Shown here: positions 1 to 9,149 of the stretch, piece by piece
How positions within the stretch are numbered: position 1 is the stretch's first letter
Layout: each line of letters starts with the position of its first letter
NCBI RefSeq assembly: GCF_001746415.1
Contig: NZ_MEHJ01000001.1
Span: 7,508,501-7,572,500 of the forward strand
Source of the DNA: Streptomyces agglomeratus
Lineage (GTDB): Bacteria > Actinomycetota > Actinomycetes > Streptomycetales > Streptomycetaceae
DNA length: 64,000 bases
Direction of reading: 5' to 3'
Made by a program: the position numbers and the translations under genes
The notes under the pieces: generated by a model
Database searches by the model: none
What the model saw: the letters and a program-made list of their open reading frames with translations, nothing else
What the model was told of the DNA's origin: nothing

Positions 1-1165
1 CCGCAGCCGGTACCGGGGACGCTGGCAGCAGGTCGTGAACCGCTCGGCGATCACCCTCAAGCTGATGACGTACGCCCCCACCGGCGCGCCCGTGGCCGCG
101 GTCACCGCCGGGCTGCCGGAACACCTCGGCAGCGAGCGGAACTGGGACTACCGCTACACCTGGATCCGGGACGCGTCCCTGTCCGTGAAGGCACTGCTGG
201 ACCTCGGGTACGAGGAGGAGGCGGACGCCTTCCGGCGCTGGCTCGGAGCCCGGGTCGCGGCCGGCGCGACGGTAACGGGCGAGCCGTTGCAGATCATGTA
301 CCGGGTGGACGGCGACCCGCACCTGACCGAGGAGGTCCTCGGCCACCTGGAGGGCTACCGGGGGTCCGCTCCGGTACGGGCCGGCAACGACGCGGCCGGC
401 CAGCTCCAGCTCGACATCTACGGCGAGGTCGCCTACGCCCTGAGCCACGCCCGCGACCCGGCGCAGCTCGCCGGCTACGACGGCTGGCGCAACCTCCGCG
501 CCCTGCTCGACTGGCTGGCCCGTACCTGGGACCGCCCCGACGAAGGCATCTGGGAGACCCGCGGCGGCCGCCGCCACTTCACCTTCAGCCGCCTGATGTG
601 CTGGGCGGCCTTCGACCGCGGCATCCGCCTCGCCCGGGAACTCGCCCGCCCCGCCGACGTCGCCGGCTGGACCGCCGCCCGGGACGCCGTCTTCGAGCAG
701 GTCATGGAACGCGGCTGGAGCACCCGCCGCCAGGCGTTCGTACAGCACTACGACAGCGAGGTCCTGGACGCGTCCCTGCTGCTGATGCCGGTGGTCGGAT
801 TCCTCTCGCCGAAGGACCGGCGCTGGCTGTCGACGCTGGACGCCATGGAGGCCGAACTCGTCTCCGACAGCCTCGTCCACCGCTACGATCCGGTCGCCTC
901 GCCCGACGGGCTGCGCGGCGACGAGGGCACATTCTCCCTGTGCAGCTTCCTGTACGCCGGCGCTCTCGCCCGGGCGGGCAGACTCGGCATGGCGCAGTAC
1001 GCGTTCGACAAGATGCTCACCTACGCCAACCACGTCGGCCTGTTCGCCGAGGAGATCGGACCGGCCGGTGAGCAACTGGGCAACTTCCCGCAGGCATTCA
1101 CCCATGTCGCGCTCATCATGGCGGCACTCGCCCTCGACGAGGAACTGGACCGCGCGGGCGACTGA
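1..1165 (+). CDS. GH15 family glycoside hydrolase (glucoamylase/trehalase-like), 5' end outside the window
   Basis: The last 387 codons of a glycoside hydrolase family 15 protein; the frame is already open at base 2, so the N-terminal beta-sandwich domain lies to the left. Seen: the (alpha/alpha)6 signature RNWDYRYTWIRDAS, a QLDIYGEV segment holding the likely first catalytic Glu, and near the C-terminus FAEEIGPAGEQLGNFPQAFTH, split here as FAEEIGPAGE and LGNFPQAFTH, typical for the second catalytic Glu. The family hydrolyses alpha-glucosidic bonds with inversion; in actinobacteria many members act on trehalose or maltooligosaccharides, and which applies here cannot be decided. The visible part has no signal peptide, so location is unknown. 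It converges on the lactonase-like gene 67 bp downstream. Confidence 0.88.
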   Translation, partial: RSRYRGRWQQVVNRSAITLKLMTYAPTGAPVAAVTAGLPEHLGSERNWDYRYTWIRDASLSVKALLDLGYEEEADAFRRWLGARVAAGATVTGEPLQIMYRVDGDPHLTEEVLGHLEGYRGSAPVRAGNDAAGQLQLDIYGEVAYALSHARDPAQLAGYDGWRNLRALLDWLARTWDRPDEGIWETRGGRRHFTFSRLMCWAAFDRGIRLARELARPADVAGWTAARDAVFEQVMERGWSTRRQAFVQHYDSEVLDASLLLMPVVGFLSPKDRRWLSTLDAMEAELVSDSLVHRYDPVASPDGLRGDEGTFSLCSFLYAGALARAGRLGMAQYAFDKMLTYANHVGLFAEEIGPAGEQLGNFPQAFTHVALIMAALALDEELDRAGD

Positions 1166-1232
1166 GCCGCGCGTCAGCGGTGGCGCGGACCGTGCGCCCA
1201 CACGCCGCCCCGCGAGCGGCGCGCCCGGCCGG

Positions 1233-2270
1233 TCAGGCGAAGACCACGCACGCGGCCGCCGGAACCTCCAGGGCCCCGGCGCGGGCCAGTCGCCCGGTCT
1301 CCGGGTCCGCGTCGAACCAGGTGACGTCCCCGGACCACTCGTTTACGACGTACAGCCGCCGGCCGGAGGGACCGGCCACCAGGTCGCGCGGCCACACACC
1401 GCCGCAGTCCACGCTGCTCGTGAGCCGCGGCTTCTCGGCTCCGTCGGCGAGGGAGAACGTCAGTACCCTGTTACTGCCGCGCACGGCGGCCCGCACGAAG
1501 AGCCCGTCGGACGAGACGAGGACCACGGACGGGTACACCCGCTCTCCCTCCGGGGCGCCTTCGGGATCGATCGCAACCTCCGCCAGGGGCTCCAGATGCC
1601 CGGACGCCCCATCCCATCGGCAGACGGTCATCTGGGGCTCCAGCTCGTGGAGTACGTACACGACCTCGCCGTCGGGGTGAAAGGCGAGGTGACGTGGCCC
1701 CGACCCGGCCCGGAGCACCGCCTCGGTGTGCACCTGGAGCTCTCCGGTGGCACGGTCGGGCGAGCACACCCGCACCGAATCGGTGCCCAGGTCCACGCTG
1801 AGCACCCATCGCCCACCGGGATCGGCCAGCACGTGGTGGGCATGCGGGCCCTGCTGCCGGTCGGCGTCGGGGCCCGAGCCCTGGTGCGCCAGCACGACGG
1901 GCGGACCGTGAACGCTCCCGTCGGGTCCCGTCGCGAAACTGCTGACGCTGCCGGAGCCGTAGTTGGCGGTCAGCAGCCGGCGACCGGCGAGGCCGAGATG
2001 GGTGGGGCCGGAGCCGCCCGCGTCCACCGCCGGACCGAGCGCGGTGAGGCTCCCGTCCGGCCCGGTACGGAAGGCCACGACCGCGCCCGGCTCGGCGTCA
2101 CTCACCGCGTACAGCGTTCCGGTGTCGGCGCAGAGAGCGAGACACGAGGGGTTGACCACGGTGTCGACGCCGGTACGCGGGGTCAGCGCCCCGGTCGCCG
2201 GGTCAACGGCCGCGACCGTGATGCCGCGACCGCCCCCCGAGGTGAACGAGCCGATGTAAGCCCACCGCAC
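1233..2270 (-). CDS. Lactonase family protein (7-bladed beta-propeller, 6-phosphogluconolactonase-like)
   Basis: 345 aa. Starts WAYIGSFTSGGGRGI after the initiator and contains repeated propeller strands such as SCLALCADTGTLYAVSDAE, HLAFHPDGEVVYVLHELEP and RDLVAGPSGRRLYVVNEWS, the usual pattern of the lactonase 7-bladed propeller family (YbhE/cycloisomerase type). The frame stays open far upstream, but I place the start at GTG 2270 because an AGAGAGGG ribosome site precedes it and the propeller begins at once. Probably cytoplasmic, acting on a sugar lactone, though some relatives have no proven activity. It ends 67 bp from the convergent GH15 gene, so a sugar-related role is plausible but only inferred. 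Confidence 0.82.
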   Translation of the reverse strand: MRWAYIGSFTSGGGRGITVAAVDPATGALTPRTGVDTVVNPSCLALCADTGTLYAVSDAEPGAVVAFRTGPDGSLTALGPAVDAGGSGPTHLGLAGRRLLTANYGSGSVSSFATGPDGSVHGPPVVLAHQGSGPDADRQQGPHAHHVLADPGGRWVLSVDLGTDSVRVCSPDRATGELQVHTEAVLRAGSGPRHLAFHPDGEVVYVLHELEPQMTVCRWDGASGHLEPLAEVAIDPEGAPEGERVYPSVVLVSSDGLFVRAAVRGSNRVLTFSLADGAEKPRLTSSVDCGGVWPRDLVAGPSGRRLYVVNEWSGDVTWFDADPETGRLARAGALEVPAAACVVFA

Positions 2271-2776
2271 AGGATGCCCTCTCTGCCGTTCCACGACCGG
2301 CTGGGCACTGTAATCACGGCGCGGGGCGTCAACGGCTGTACACGCCGACCTCATGGAGCCGACAGCCCCGGACGGTCCCGCGTCGGAGCCACCTGACGCG
2401 GACCGCCCGCACCCGCGCCGCCGGGTCCGGCCGCCACCTCCGTGAGAGCACCCATTCAGGCGGCGCGCGCTCGTGTCGGCGTACCACCCGAGGCTCCCAC
2501 CGCTTACGTTCGAGCCTGGCGGCGCACGACACCCTGGCCGAAGGCTCGCAGACGTCACCCCGAAGCACCCTCTCCGACGCCGCTCAACGGCATCGAACCC
2601 CGCGCCGACGGCCGGCGACGGCTCGGTGGGCGAACCGGTCACCCCGGGTGGCCGCGCGGGGCAACCAGGTGGAGCAGATTTCACGAACCTCTGGTCAACG
2701 GGGTTCTCTGGCGCTTAACGTGCCTCAACTCACCACCCCCCGCAGTCCGATTTCCGAATGACGTGGAAGGACTTCC
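2271..2776. other. 506-bp divergent intergenic region
   Basis: Lies between the divergent lactonase-like gene and the M28 aminopeptidase gene. Open frames on both strands here look like GC-driven shadows. The last 100 bp are the least GC-rich and probably hold the aminopeptidase promoter, but I find no convincing -35/-10 pair. A GAAGGA ribosome site sits just before ATG 2777. Confidence 0.5.
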
Positions 2777-4333
2777 ATGCCCTCACGCCGTATAGCCGCA
2801 GCCACCGCAACCCTGGCGGCCGCAGCACTGGTTTCCCCGCTCCTGTTCGCCGGGCCGGCCACCGCCGGCAGTGCGATGGGATCCGGCCCCCACCGGGGTG
2901 ATGCGCTGGCTCGCAAGCTGGTCAAGGAGTCCACGGCCAAGGACGCCTACAGGCACCTTCAGGTGTTGCAGAAGATCGCCGACCACAGCGACGGCAACCG
3001 GGTGGCCGGGTCGCAGGGCCACGAGCGGTCCGCCAAGTACGTCGAAGCCGTCATGAGGCTGGCCGGCTTCAAGGTGTCCAGACACGAGTTCGACTTCGTG
3101 TATACCGAGACGGTCAAGGAGAGCCTCAAGGTCGTCTCGCCTACGCCGCGCGACGTGCCCGTCAAACTCATGACATACACCGCGAATTCACCCGCGGGCG
3201 GCGTCACCGCGGAGCTCGCCGCCACCCCCGTCGACGCCGACGGTACGCACGGCTGCGAGGCCGGCGACTTCGCCTCCGGCACCTTCACCGGGAAGATCGC
3301 CCTGATCAAGCGCGGCGGCTGTGCCTTCGCGATCAAGCAGGCCAACGCCGCCGACGCCGGCGCGGTCGGCGCGGTCATCTACAACAACACCGCGGGAGCC
3401 CTCAACGGCACCATCGGCGCACCGGACCTCGGCAAGGTCCCGACCGGCGGCGTCACCCAGGCGGACGGTGAGGCGCTCGCCGCGGAAGCGGCCAAGGGGC
3501 CGGTCAAGGTCACCCTGGACATCCGGGAGCTGCGCGAGAACCGCACCACGTACAACGTGGTCGCGGAGACCCGCGGGGGAGACGCGGACAACACCGTCTT
3601 CCTCGGCGCCCACCTCGACTCGGTCACCGAGGGCCCCGGCATCAACGACAACGGTTCCGGCTCGGCCGGAATCCTCCAGGTCGCCCTGGAGCTCGCCAAG
3701 ACCCAGGCCAAGCCCACGAACAAGGTGAAGTTCGCCTGGTGGTCGGCCGAGGAGTTCGGCCTCCTCGGGTCCGAGGCGTACGTCGCCTCGCTGACGGAGG
3801 AACAGAAGAAGCAGATCAAGCTCTACCTGAACTTCGACATGATCGCCTCCCCGAACGCCGGCTACTTCGTGTACGACGGAGACGACTCCGACGGCGTCGG
3901 AGCAGGCCCCGGCCCGGAGGGCTCCGCCCAGATCGAGAAGGGCATCAACGACTTCCTCGACGCCCGGCAGATCCCGCACGAGGGCACCGACTTCACGGGC
4001 CGCTCCGACTACGGACCCTTCATCGAGGTCGGCATTCCCTCCGGCGGCACCTTCACCGGCGCCGAGGGCATCAAGACCGCTGAGCAGGCGGTCAAGTTCG
4101 GCGGTACGGCGGGTGTGGCGTACGACCCGAACTACCACGCCGCCGGCGACACCATCGAGAACATCGACATGAAGGCGTTCGACGTCAACATCGACATCAT
4201 CGCGGACGCCGTGGGCCACTACGCCCACGACCTCGGCCCGCTGTCCGCCCCGGTCGAGTCGGTCCCGACCGACGGCGACGCCGGCAGCGGCGGCGGCCTG
4301 CACGACGGACACGGGCACGACGTGACCGAGTAG
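2777..4333 (+). CDS. Secreted M28 family metallo-aminopeptidase with PA domain
   Basis: 518 aa. Residues 1-31 form a Sec signal peptide ending near ATAGS. A PA (protease-associated) insert follows, around 150-235 (GKIALIKRGGCAFAIKQA). The M28 catalytic part shows the zinc ligands of the Streptomyces griseus aminopeptidase type: HLDS at about 279-282, IND with Asp291, SAEEFGLLGSE with the Glu pair near 325, NFDMIASP, and a late histidine in YHAAGDTIEN. The C-terminal tail is Gly/His/Asp-rich. It releases N-terminal residues from extracellular peptides with two zinc ions. Start at ATG 2777 has a GAAGGA ribosome site. Together with the collagenase and streptogrisin genes in this window it points to extracellular protein degradation. 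A perfect hairpin follows the stop. Confidence 0.93.
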   Translation: MPSRRIAAATATLAAAALVSPLLFAGPATAGSAMGSGPHRGDALARKLVKESTAKDAYRHLQVLQKIADHSDGNRVAGSQGHERSAKYVEAVMRLAGFKVSRHEFDFVYTETVKESLKVVSPTPRDVPVKLMTYTANSPAGGVTAELAATPVDADGTHGCEAGDFASGTFTGKIALIKRGGCAFAIKQANAADAGAVGAVIYNNTAGALNGTIGAPDLGKVPTGGVTQADGEALAAEAAKGPVKVTLDIRELRENRTTYNVVAETRGGDADNTVFLGAHLDSVTEGPGINDNGSGSAGILQVALELAKTQAKPTNKVKFAWWSAEEFGLLGSEAYVASLTEEQKKQIKLYLNFDMIASPNAGYFVYDGDDSDGVGAGPGPEGSAQIEKGINDFLDARQIPHEGTDFTGRSDYGPFIEVGIPSGGTFTGAEGIKTAEQAVKFGGTAGVAYDPNYHAAGDTIENIDMKAFDVNIDIIADAVGHYAHDLGPLSAPVESVPTDGDAGSGGGLHDGHGHDVTE

Positions 4334-4372
4334 CGGTCGCGGACCACACCACCGCACAGCGCACGACACCCC

Positions 4373-4400
4373 GGCCGCGGGCGGGTTCCCGCCCGCGGCC
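4373..4400. terminator. Bidirectional hairpin terminator
   Basis: A 13-bp perfect inverted repeat (GGCCGCGGGCGGG, 4373-4385, and its complement, 4388-4400) with only TT between the arms. It sits between the convergent aminopeptidase (stop 4333) and SDR (stop 4531) genes. No U-tract, as is usual in Streptomyces. Confidence 0.75.
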
Positions 4401-4530
4401 AGGAGACAGCTCCTGCGTCCGGCAGCTGTGTGACGACGCACGGATCAGCACCGGCCCACCGGGGACGACCGGTCCCCGGGAGGGAACGGGAACGCGGCGC
4501 GGGCAAGTTGCGGCAACGGCGTCAGCGGCG

Positions 4531-5490
4531 TCAGGGGGCGCCGGGATGGATCATCTTCCGGCCCGCCGTGCTGCCTCCGTCCACCGCGACCGAGGATCCC
4601 GTCATATAGGGGAAGTCGTCGGACGCGAGCCCGAGCACCGCACGGGCGATCTCCCCGGCTTCCGCCATCCGCTCCAGCCCGTCGATGTTCAGCCGCCCGA
4701 AGGCCGGCTTGTACGTCGCCCAGTCGCCGTCCGCAATGCCCGGCGGGCGTACGAAAGGCGTGTCGGTGGTGCCGGGCAGCAGGGCGTTGACCCGGATGCC
4801 CTTCGTTCCGTACGCGAGTGCCGCGGCCTTCACCACGCCCTGCACCGCCCGCTTGCTCGCGGTGTACGCGGCGCCGTTCGGCCGTGCCTGCTCGGCGGCC
4901 GACGAGGAAGTGCAGATGATGACGCCGCCCCCTGCCCTGAGCATGTGGGGAACCTCGTACTTGATCGCGAGGAACACGCCGCGGGCGTTGGTCGCCTGGA
5001 CGTTGTCCCATTCCTCGACGCTCATCTCGTGGGGCAGCTTGCCGCTGCCGACGCCGGCGTTGTTGAAGGCCACGTCGATGCCGCCGTATGTGCTCGCGAC
5101 CCGGTCCACGAAGCGCTGGACCTGGTCGGCCACCCGCACGTCTGCCTGGATGTACGTGGCTTCGCCGCCCGCGTCCCGGATCTCGCGTTCCACCGCACGG
5201 CCCGACTCGGCCCGCCTGCCGCAGAAGCCGACATGGGCGCCCTCGGCGGCGAAGGCGATCGCCGTCGCCCTGCCGATGCCCGAGGTGGCGCCTGTGATGA
5301 GGACCGACTTTCCCCGGAAGCGCCCGCCCCTGCCACGGGTGCCCGTCCGCACCCCGGCGGCGTGGGCAGGTGTACCGAAGGCGGCTCCGGTCATCCCGGC
5401 AGCGGCGGCGCCGCCCAGGAAGGACCGCCGGCCCAGGCCGGAGGGCGTGGTGTTCGTACTCGTACTGCGGGCGTTGGTGTGCTGAGTCAT
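4531..5490 (-). CDS. Tat-exported SDR family oxidoreductase
   Basis: 319 aa. The N-terminus carries a twin-arginine signal (GRRSFLGG, about residues 20-28, then an Ala/Gly-rich stretch), unusual for a short-chain dehydrogenase. Such signals are used when a cofactor is bound before export. The Rossmann fold follows: TGATSGIGRA for NAD(P) binding, NNAGVGSG, a serine in CTSSSAAEQ, and the YTASK catalytic Tyr/Lys. The late IRVNALLPGTTDTPFV is also classical. Substrate unknown. It is divergent from the histidine kinase gene and its 3' end shares the 4373-4400 hairpin with the aminopeptidase gene. Confidence 0.88.
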   Translation of the reverse strand: MTQHTNARSTSTNTTPSGLGRRSFLGGAAAAGMTGAAFGTPAHAAGVRTGTRGRGGRFRGKSVLITGATSGIGRATAIAFAAEGAHVGFCGRRAESGRAVEREIRDAGGEATYIQADVRVADQVQRFVDRVASTYGGIDVAFNNAGVGSGKLPHEMSVEEWDNVQATNARGVFLAIKYEVPHMLRAGGGVIICTSSSAAEQARPNGAAYTASKRAVQGVVKAAALAYGTKGIRVNALLPGTTDTPFVRPPGIADGDWATYKPAFGRLNIDGLERMAEAGEIARAVLGLASDDFPYMTGSSVAVDGGSTAGRKMIHPGAP

Positions 5491-5556
5491 GAGAGGACCC
5501 TCGCAGCCCGGGCCGCGCGTCCGGCTCCGCTCCGGGGCCGGACCCGGCGGCCAGTG

Positions 5557-5585
5557 GGAGGACCGTACCTCCTGCCGTGGCAGGA
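5557..5585. promoter_or_regulatory. Two dyads ahead of the histidine kinase gene
   Basis: GGAGG-N6-CCTCC (5557-5572) runs into the perfect palindrome TCCTGCC-GT-GGCAGGA (5570-5585), 28 bp before the GTG start of the kinase gene and between two divergent genes. It could be an operator, perhaps for the neighbouring response regulator, or an mRNA hairpin. Function is inferred only. Confidence 0.4.
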
Positions 5586-5612
5586 CCCGGGTGAGGCAGG
5601 AGCCCGCCTATC

Positions 5613-6827
5613 GTGAAGGGCGTGAAGCGACCATGGACCGCAGCCGCGTTCGACAGCACGTCAGCCTCCACCCGTGTACTGGTACTCGCCGGAGTCCTGA
5701 TGGGCGGTCTCCTCGTGGTGTACCGGCCGTCCGGGGCTCTCGACGCAGCTGTGGCCGCTGCCGCACTCGTGTCGTGCCTCGCGGGGGCCAGATGGCCGTT
5801 CGCCGCGCTCCTGTCGCAGTCCTGCCTGTTGGTCGCCGCGCATCAGCTGGGAGCGGGCATCGTTCCCGCGGTGAAGGTGCTGGCCGCCGTCACCCTTTTC
5901 GAGCTGGCGGTACGGCGATCAGGACGCCGCGTCGCCGCCGGCGCGGCCGTACTGGCGCTGGCCGTCGCGGCGAACCGGCTCGCAGACCTGCCCGGCGCCC
6001 TGCCCGAAGTGCTGTACAAGATGGGCATCGTCGCCGGGCTTCCGCTGCTGCTGGGCGCGTACATACGCTTCAGCCGCGACGCGGTACGGCACGTCCGCGA
6101 GCGCGCGGAACAGGACGAACTACGCGCCGGACAGCGGCTGCTGGCGGCGCGCGCCGCCGAACGCACGGCGATAGCACGCGAACTGCACGACCTGGTGGCC
6201 CACCACGTGTCCTCCATGGTGCTGCGCGTCGGGGTCGCCCGGCACGTGCTCGGCGACACCGGCACAGACCGCGCGGCCGACCCCCGGATCACCGACGTCC
6301 TGGACGACCTCCACTCCAGCGGCAGCGCGGCACTGGAGGACCTGCGGCGCCTGGTCGCCGTACTGCGCGACCCGGACAGCGCGAGGCCCGCCACCGCGTC
6401 CCTGGTCGCGGCCGAGGAGTTGCCGGCCGTGTTGGACGAGGTGGTGAGCAGAAGCCGCCGCAACGGGCTCGCTGTCACCGCTTCCCTGGACCCGGCCGTC
6501 GCAGGACTCGACGCGGTCCGTGGACTGGCCGTGCTGCGTCTGGTCCAGGAGGGCCTGGCGAACGTCGTCAAGCACGCCGGTCCCGGCGCCCACGCGCGGT
6601 TGACCGTACGGATGGCCGGTGGCGGCGCCATACATGTGGGGCTCCACGACGACGGCGCGAGAACACACAGACCGCCGGAACCGGGCCCCCGCGGTCACGG
6701 GCTGATCGGCATGCGGGAGCGTGTGAGCCTGCTCGGCGGCTCATTGGAGGCTGGGCCCGCGAGCACGGGCTGGCGGCTTATCGCCGAACTGCCCGCGTCA
6801 ACAGCCTCCTTGGAGCCGCAGACGTGA
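5613..6827 (+). CDS. NarL-type sensor histidine kinase (HisKA_3)
   Basis: 404 aa. The N-terminal 150 residues are hydrophobic with about four or five membrane spans and no large sensor domain, so the signal is probably sensed in the membrane. Then comes the dimerisation/phosphoacceptor helix (RTAIARELHDLVAHHVSS, phospho-His about 192), and a HATPase_c domain with LVQEGLANVVKHAG (N box) and GHGLIGMRERVSLLGG (G box). This arrangement is that of the LuxR/NarL-coupled kinases of actinobacteria. The GTG start at 5613 is preceded by GTGAGGCAGGAG. Its TGA overlaps the GTG of the response regulator by 4 bp, so the two are translationally coupled. Confidence 0.9.
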   Translation: MKGVKRPWTAAAFDSTSASTRVLVLAGVLMGGLLVVYRPSGALDAAVAAAALVSCLAGARWPFAALLSQSCLLVAAHQLGAGIVPAVKVLAAVTLFELAVRRSGRRVAAGAAVLALAVAANRLADLPGALPEVLYKMGIVAGLPLLLGAYIRFSRDAVRHVRERAEQDELRAGQRLLAARAAERTAIARELHDLVAHHVSSMVLRVGVARHVLGDTGTDRAADPRITDVLDDLHSSGSAALEDLRRLVAVLRDPDSARPATASLVAAEELPAVLDEVVSRSRRNGLAVTASLDPAVAGLDAVRGLAVLRLVQEGLANVVKHAGPGAHARLTVRMAGGGAIHVGLHDDGARTHRPPEPGPRGHGLIGMRERVSLLGGSLEAGPASTGWRLIAELPASTASLEPQT

Positions 6828-7477
6828 TCAAAGTCCTCGTTGTCGACGACCAACAGCTCGTCCGCATGGGCCTGCGCATGCTCTTCGATCACGCCCCGGA
6901 CGTCGAGATCGTCGGTGAGGCGGGCAACGGCGCGGAGGCCGTACGCCTGGCCGGGCGTTCCGCCCCCGACGTCGTCCTCATGGATCTCAGGATGCCCGGC
7001 ACGGACGGCATCACAGCCACGCGGCTCATCCTGGCCGCTCGTCCCGCCACCCGCGTCGTCGCTCTGACCACCTTCGACGACGATGAACACCTGTACGGAG
7101 CACTCGCGGCCGGAGCGTGCGGGTTGCTCGTCAAGGACACCCCGCCGGCCGAAGTCCTCGACGCCGTACGCCGAGCGGTGGCAGGAGAGTCCCCCTTCAG
7201 CCGCGGTGCCCTCGACCGCCTCGTCACCCAGGCGGTCGAGGCCCGTTCAGCCTCCGACGGCCCGGCCGAGGCCCCACTGCCGAACATCACGCCGCGTGAG
7301 CGCCAGGTCCTCGGCCTGCTGGGCGTCGGCCTGTCCAACAAGGAGATCGCCGACCGACTGCACATGGGGGTCACCACGGTGAAGACACACGTCGCGAGCC
7401 TGATGACGAAGACGGGCCGGGACAACCGCATCAGACTCGCGGTCCTCGCCGTTCTGGCGGGTGTCACCGCGGACTGA
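6824..7477 (+). CDS. LuxR/NarL family response regulator
   Basis: 217 aa. The receiver domain (1-120) has the acidic pair DD at 8-9, the phosphoacceptor Asp54 in VVLMDLRMPG, a Thr in ALTTFD and Lys in LLVKDTPP. The C-terminal LuxR helix-turn-helix is NITPRERQVLGLLGVGLSNK followed by EIADRLHMGVTTVKTHV. The GTG start overlaps the kinase stop (GTGA), so this is the kinase's partner. Targets are unknown; the dyads at 5557-5585 upstream of the operon are candidates for autoregulation. It converges on the PaaX-like gene with only 38 bp between the stops. Confidence 0.93.
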   Translation: MIKVLVVDDQQLVRMGLRMLFDHAPDVEIVGEAGNGAEAVRLAGRSAPDVVLMDLRMPGTDGITATRLILAARPATRVVALTTFDDDEHLYGALAAGACGLLVKDTPPAEVLDAVRRAVAGESPFSRGALDRLVTQAVEARSASDGPAEAPLPNITPRERQVLGLLGVGLSNKEIADRLHMGVTTVKTHVASLMTKTGRDNRIRLAVLAVLAGVTAD

Positions 7478-7515
7478 TCTCCGTCCCCGGACTCGGCTTC
7501 GACGAAGCTGACTGT

Positions 7516-8409
7516 TCAGCGTGCCGCGGGGCCGGGGGCGGGCCGGATGGCGTCGGCGTACAGGCTGAAGAGGCGGAGACGGGGGTGCTCGTCCGAGCCG
7601 GTGGACGCCTGGTGTTCGAGGAGCCGGGCCCAGCAGCGGGCGGCAAGGTCGCGAGCGTGCGCGCCGGCCCAGGGCCGGGGGAGCAGCTGCGGCGGAAGGA
7701 GGGGGTCCGGTTCCATGGCGCGGGTGAACTGGGCGGCCAGTTCGACGGCGATGGTCAGTTGGTCGGCCCCGGTCGTCGTGGTCGCGCCGTCGAGTTGGCC
7801 GAGGCGCGCCCGGGCGAGGGCGGCCAGTGTGTCGTAACGGCCCGCGATCTCGTCCAGCGGCCAGAGCCCGGCGGCCAGGTCGGTGGCATCACGACGGTCG
7901 CCGATGCGCAGGTCGTCGCTGGTGAACGTCGTGAGGGCATCGAGGATGCCGAGGTGTCGCGCCTGGGCCTCGACGTGTTCCCCGATCGGGTTCGCGCTGA
8001 CGTACAGGCCGCCCTGGACGGCCGCGGCGCCGAGCCCGACGAGCGTGTCGCGCAGAGCGTCCCGCGCCGCTCTGGCCGACTCCGGGACGGCGAACGCGAA
8101 GAGATGCCAGACGCCGTCCCACGGCGCCTGCCCATGATCTTGTGCGTAGGCGTAGCGGACGTACTCCACCTCCGGGACCAGGGACCCGGTGACGTCGGCG
8201 GTGGCATGCAGCAGGGCTTTGCGGCCGCGGCCTTCGTGCGTGAAGCGCCCTTCGGTGACGAGCCGTTTGATGCACAGGCGTACTTGCTGGTCGCTCATGC
8301 CGAGGGCGCCCGCCACGGTGTAGAGCTCGCCGGCGTCGACGGTGCCGTCTTCGCGGACCAGGGCGTGTACGAGCAGGCGGGTGGGGATCTCGGGAACGTT
8401 CTCGGGCAT
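7516..8409 (-). CDS. PaaX family transcriptional regulator
   Basis: About 297 aa. The N-terminal winged helix (PTRLLVHALV, then MSDQQVRLCIKRLVTEGRF), the middle WDGVWHLFAF segment and the C-terminal LWPLDEIAGRYDTL are typical of PaaX-like repressors, which in other bacteria respond to phenylacetyl-CoA. No phenylacetate genes are near, so the ligand is unknown. Two starts are possible. ATG 8409 has no ribosome site but a TATGCT hexamer about 6 bp upstream, suggesting a leaderless mRNA. GTG 8454 overlaps the stop of the upstream GNAT gene as GTGA and would add 15 residues by translational coupling. Confidence 0.8.
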   Translation of the reverse strand: MPENVPEIPTRLLVHALVREDGTVDAGELYTVAGALGMSDQQVRLCIKRLVTEGRFTHEGRGRKALLHATADVTGSLVPEVEYVRYAYAQDHGQAPWDGVWHLFAFAVPESARAARDALRDTLVGLGAAAVQGGLYVSANPIGEHVEAQARHLGILDALTTFTSDDLRIGDRRDATDLAAGLWPLDEIAGRYDTLAALARARLGQLDGATTTTGADQLTIAVELAAQFTRAMEPDPLLPPQLLPRPWAGAHARDLAARCWARLLEHQASTGSDEHPRLRLFSLYADAIRPAPGPAAR

Positions 8410-8450
8410 GGACCGAGCATAGGCGCGAGGTGCGGAAGCCCGACTGCCGC

Positions 8451-9098
8451 TCACGGCCGGTCACCCGCCCGGGGGGTGACGGGACGGTGCATGGTGGTAA
8501 CGGCACTGAAGCCCATCAGGCGGCGCAGATAGGGCGTCTGCTCGGTGTGGACCGCGGTGAAGCCGTGACGTTCGTAGAGGGCGCGGGCGCGGGGATTGAC
8601 GTCGATGACATCCAGCCGGACCTGCCGGCAGCGGTTCTCGGCGGCGACGCGGAAGACCTCTCCGAGCAGCAGGGTGCCGATGCCGAGTCCGCGGGAGTCC
8701 GCGGCGACCGCGATGCCGTCCATGACGAGCTGCCCCGCGGCCGGAGTGCGTTCGAGCAGCGCCAGCAGTGCAAGCCGTGGCGCCCCCCTGAGCAGCCCGT
8801 ACGTATCCAGGACATCGGCCACGCCGCCGCCGGTCAGCCCCCGGCCGTCGAGCTGGTAACCCGCCACCGCCACCACTCGATCACCCGCGAGCGCCACCAC
8901 GGCCCGGTCGCGGTGCAGATGCTTCGCGATGAACCGCTGCCCGGTGGCCGGCGGGTTCAGCGCCGCGCCCAGCTTCCGGCCGAACGCCTCCCAGTACAGC
9001 CCGGCCACCACGTCCTCGGCTCCCTCGGGCACGCCGCGCCGAACGGTGATCGGTCCTGCCTCGGTACGGGGCACGTCGCTGTTCTCCGCTTGGGTCAT
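8451..9098 (-). CDS. GNAT family N-acetyltransferase
   Basis: 215 aa. The acetyl-CoA binding motif reads IAVAADSRGLGIGTLLL (R/QxxGxG/A), followed by VRLDVIDVNPRARALYERHG, typical of GNAT motifs A and B. The substrate cannot be told. I start it at ATG 9098 because GAGGAGAG lies at the right distance; the frame remains open to 9137. It is followed directly by the PaaX-type regulator, probably in the same transcript. The promoter should lie in the AT-rich stretch 9139-9185, which also holds a perfect dyad. Confidence 0.85.
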   Translation of the reverse strand: MTQAENSDVPRTEAGPITVRRGVPEGAEDVVAGLYWEAFGRKLGAALNPPATGQRFIAKHLHRDRAVVALAGDRVVAVAGYQLDGRGLTGGGVADVLDTYGLLRGAPRLALLALLERTPAAGQLVMDGIAVAADSRGLGIGTLLLGEVFRVAAENRCRQVRLDVIDVNPRARALYERHGFTAVHTEQTPYLRRLMGFSAVTTMHRPVTPRAGDRP

Positions 9099-9149
9099 GT
9101 CCGGCTCTCCTCGGTCCTGGTCCGCTTCGGCCACCATACTCTCTTATTC

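Noticed and set aside
1166..1232. Possible hairpin between the GH15 and lactonase genes
   Set aside because: GTGGCGCG... and ...GCGCCCAC pair only with several mismatches.
3188..4441. 417-codon minus-strand frame under the aminopeptidase
   Set aside because: Antisense shadow with Val/Gly/Asp-rich repeats typical of GC-rich DNA; the plus strand has clear M28 motifs.
4445..5671. 408-codon open frame overlapping the SDR gene on the same strand
   Set aside because: Arg/Pro-rich low-complexity translation in another frame; the 4531-5490 frame has the full SDR motifs.
5489..7477. 662-codon open frame covering kinase and response regulator
   Set aside because: Only its last 217 codons (from GTG 6824) are a real protein; the rest is a shadow of the kinase gene.
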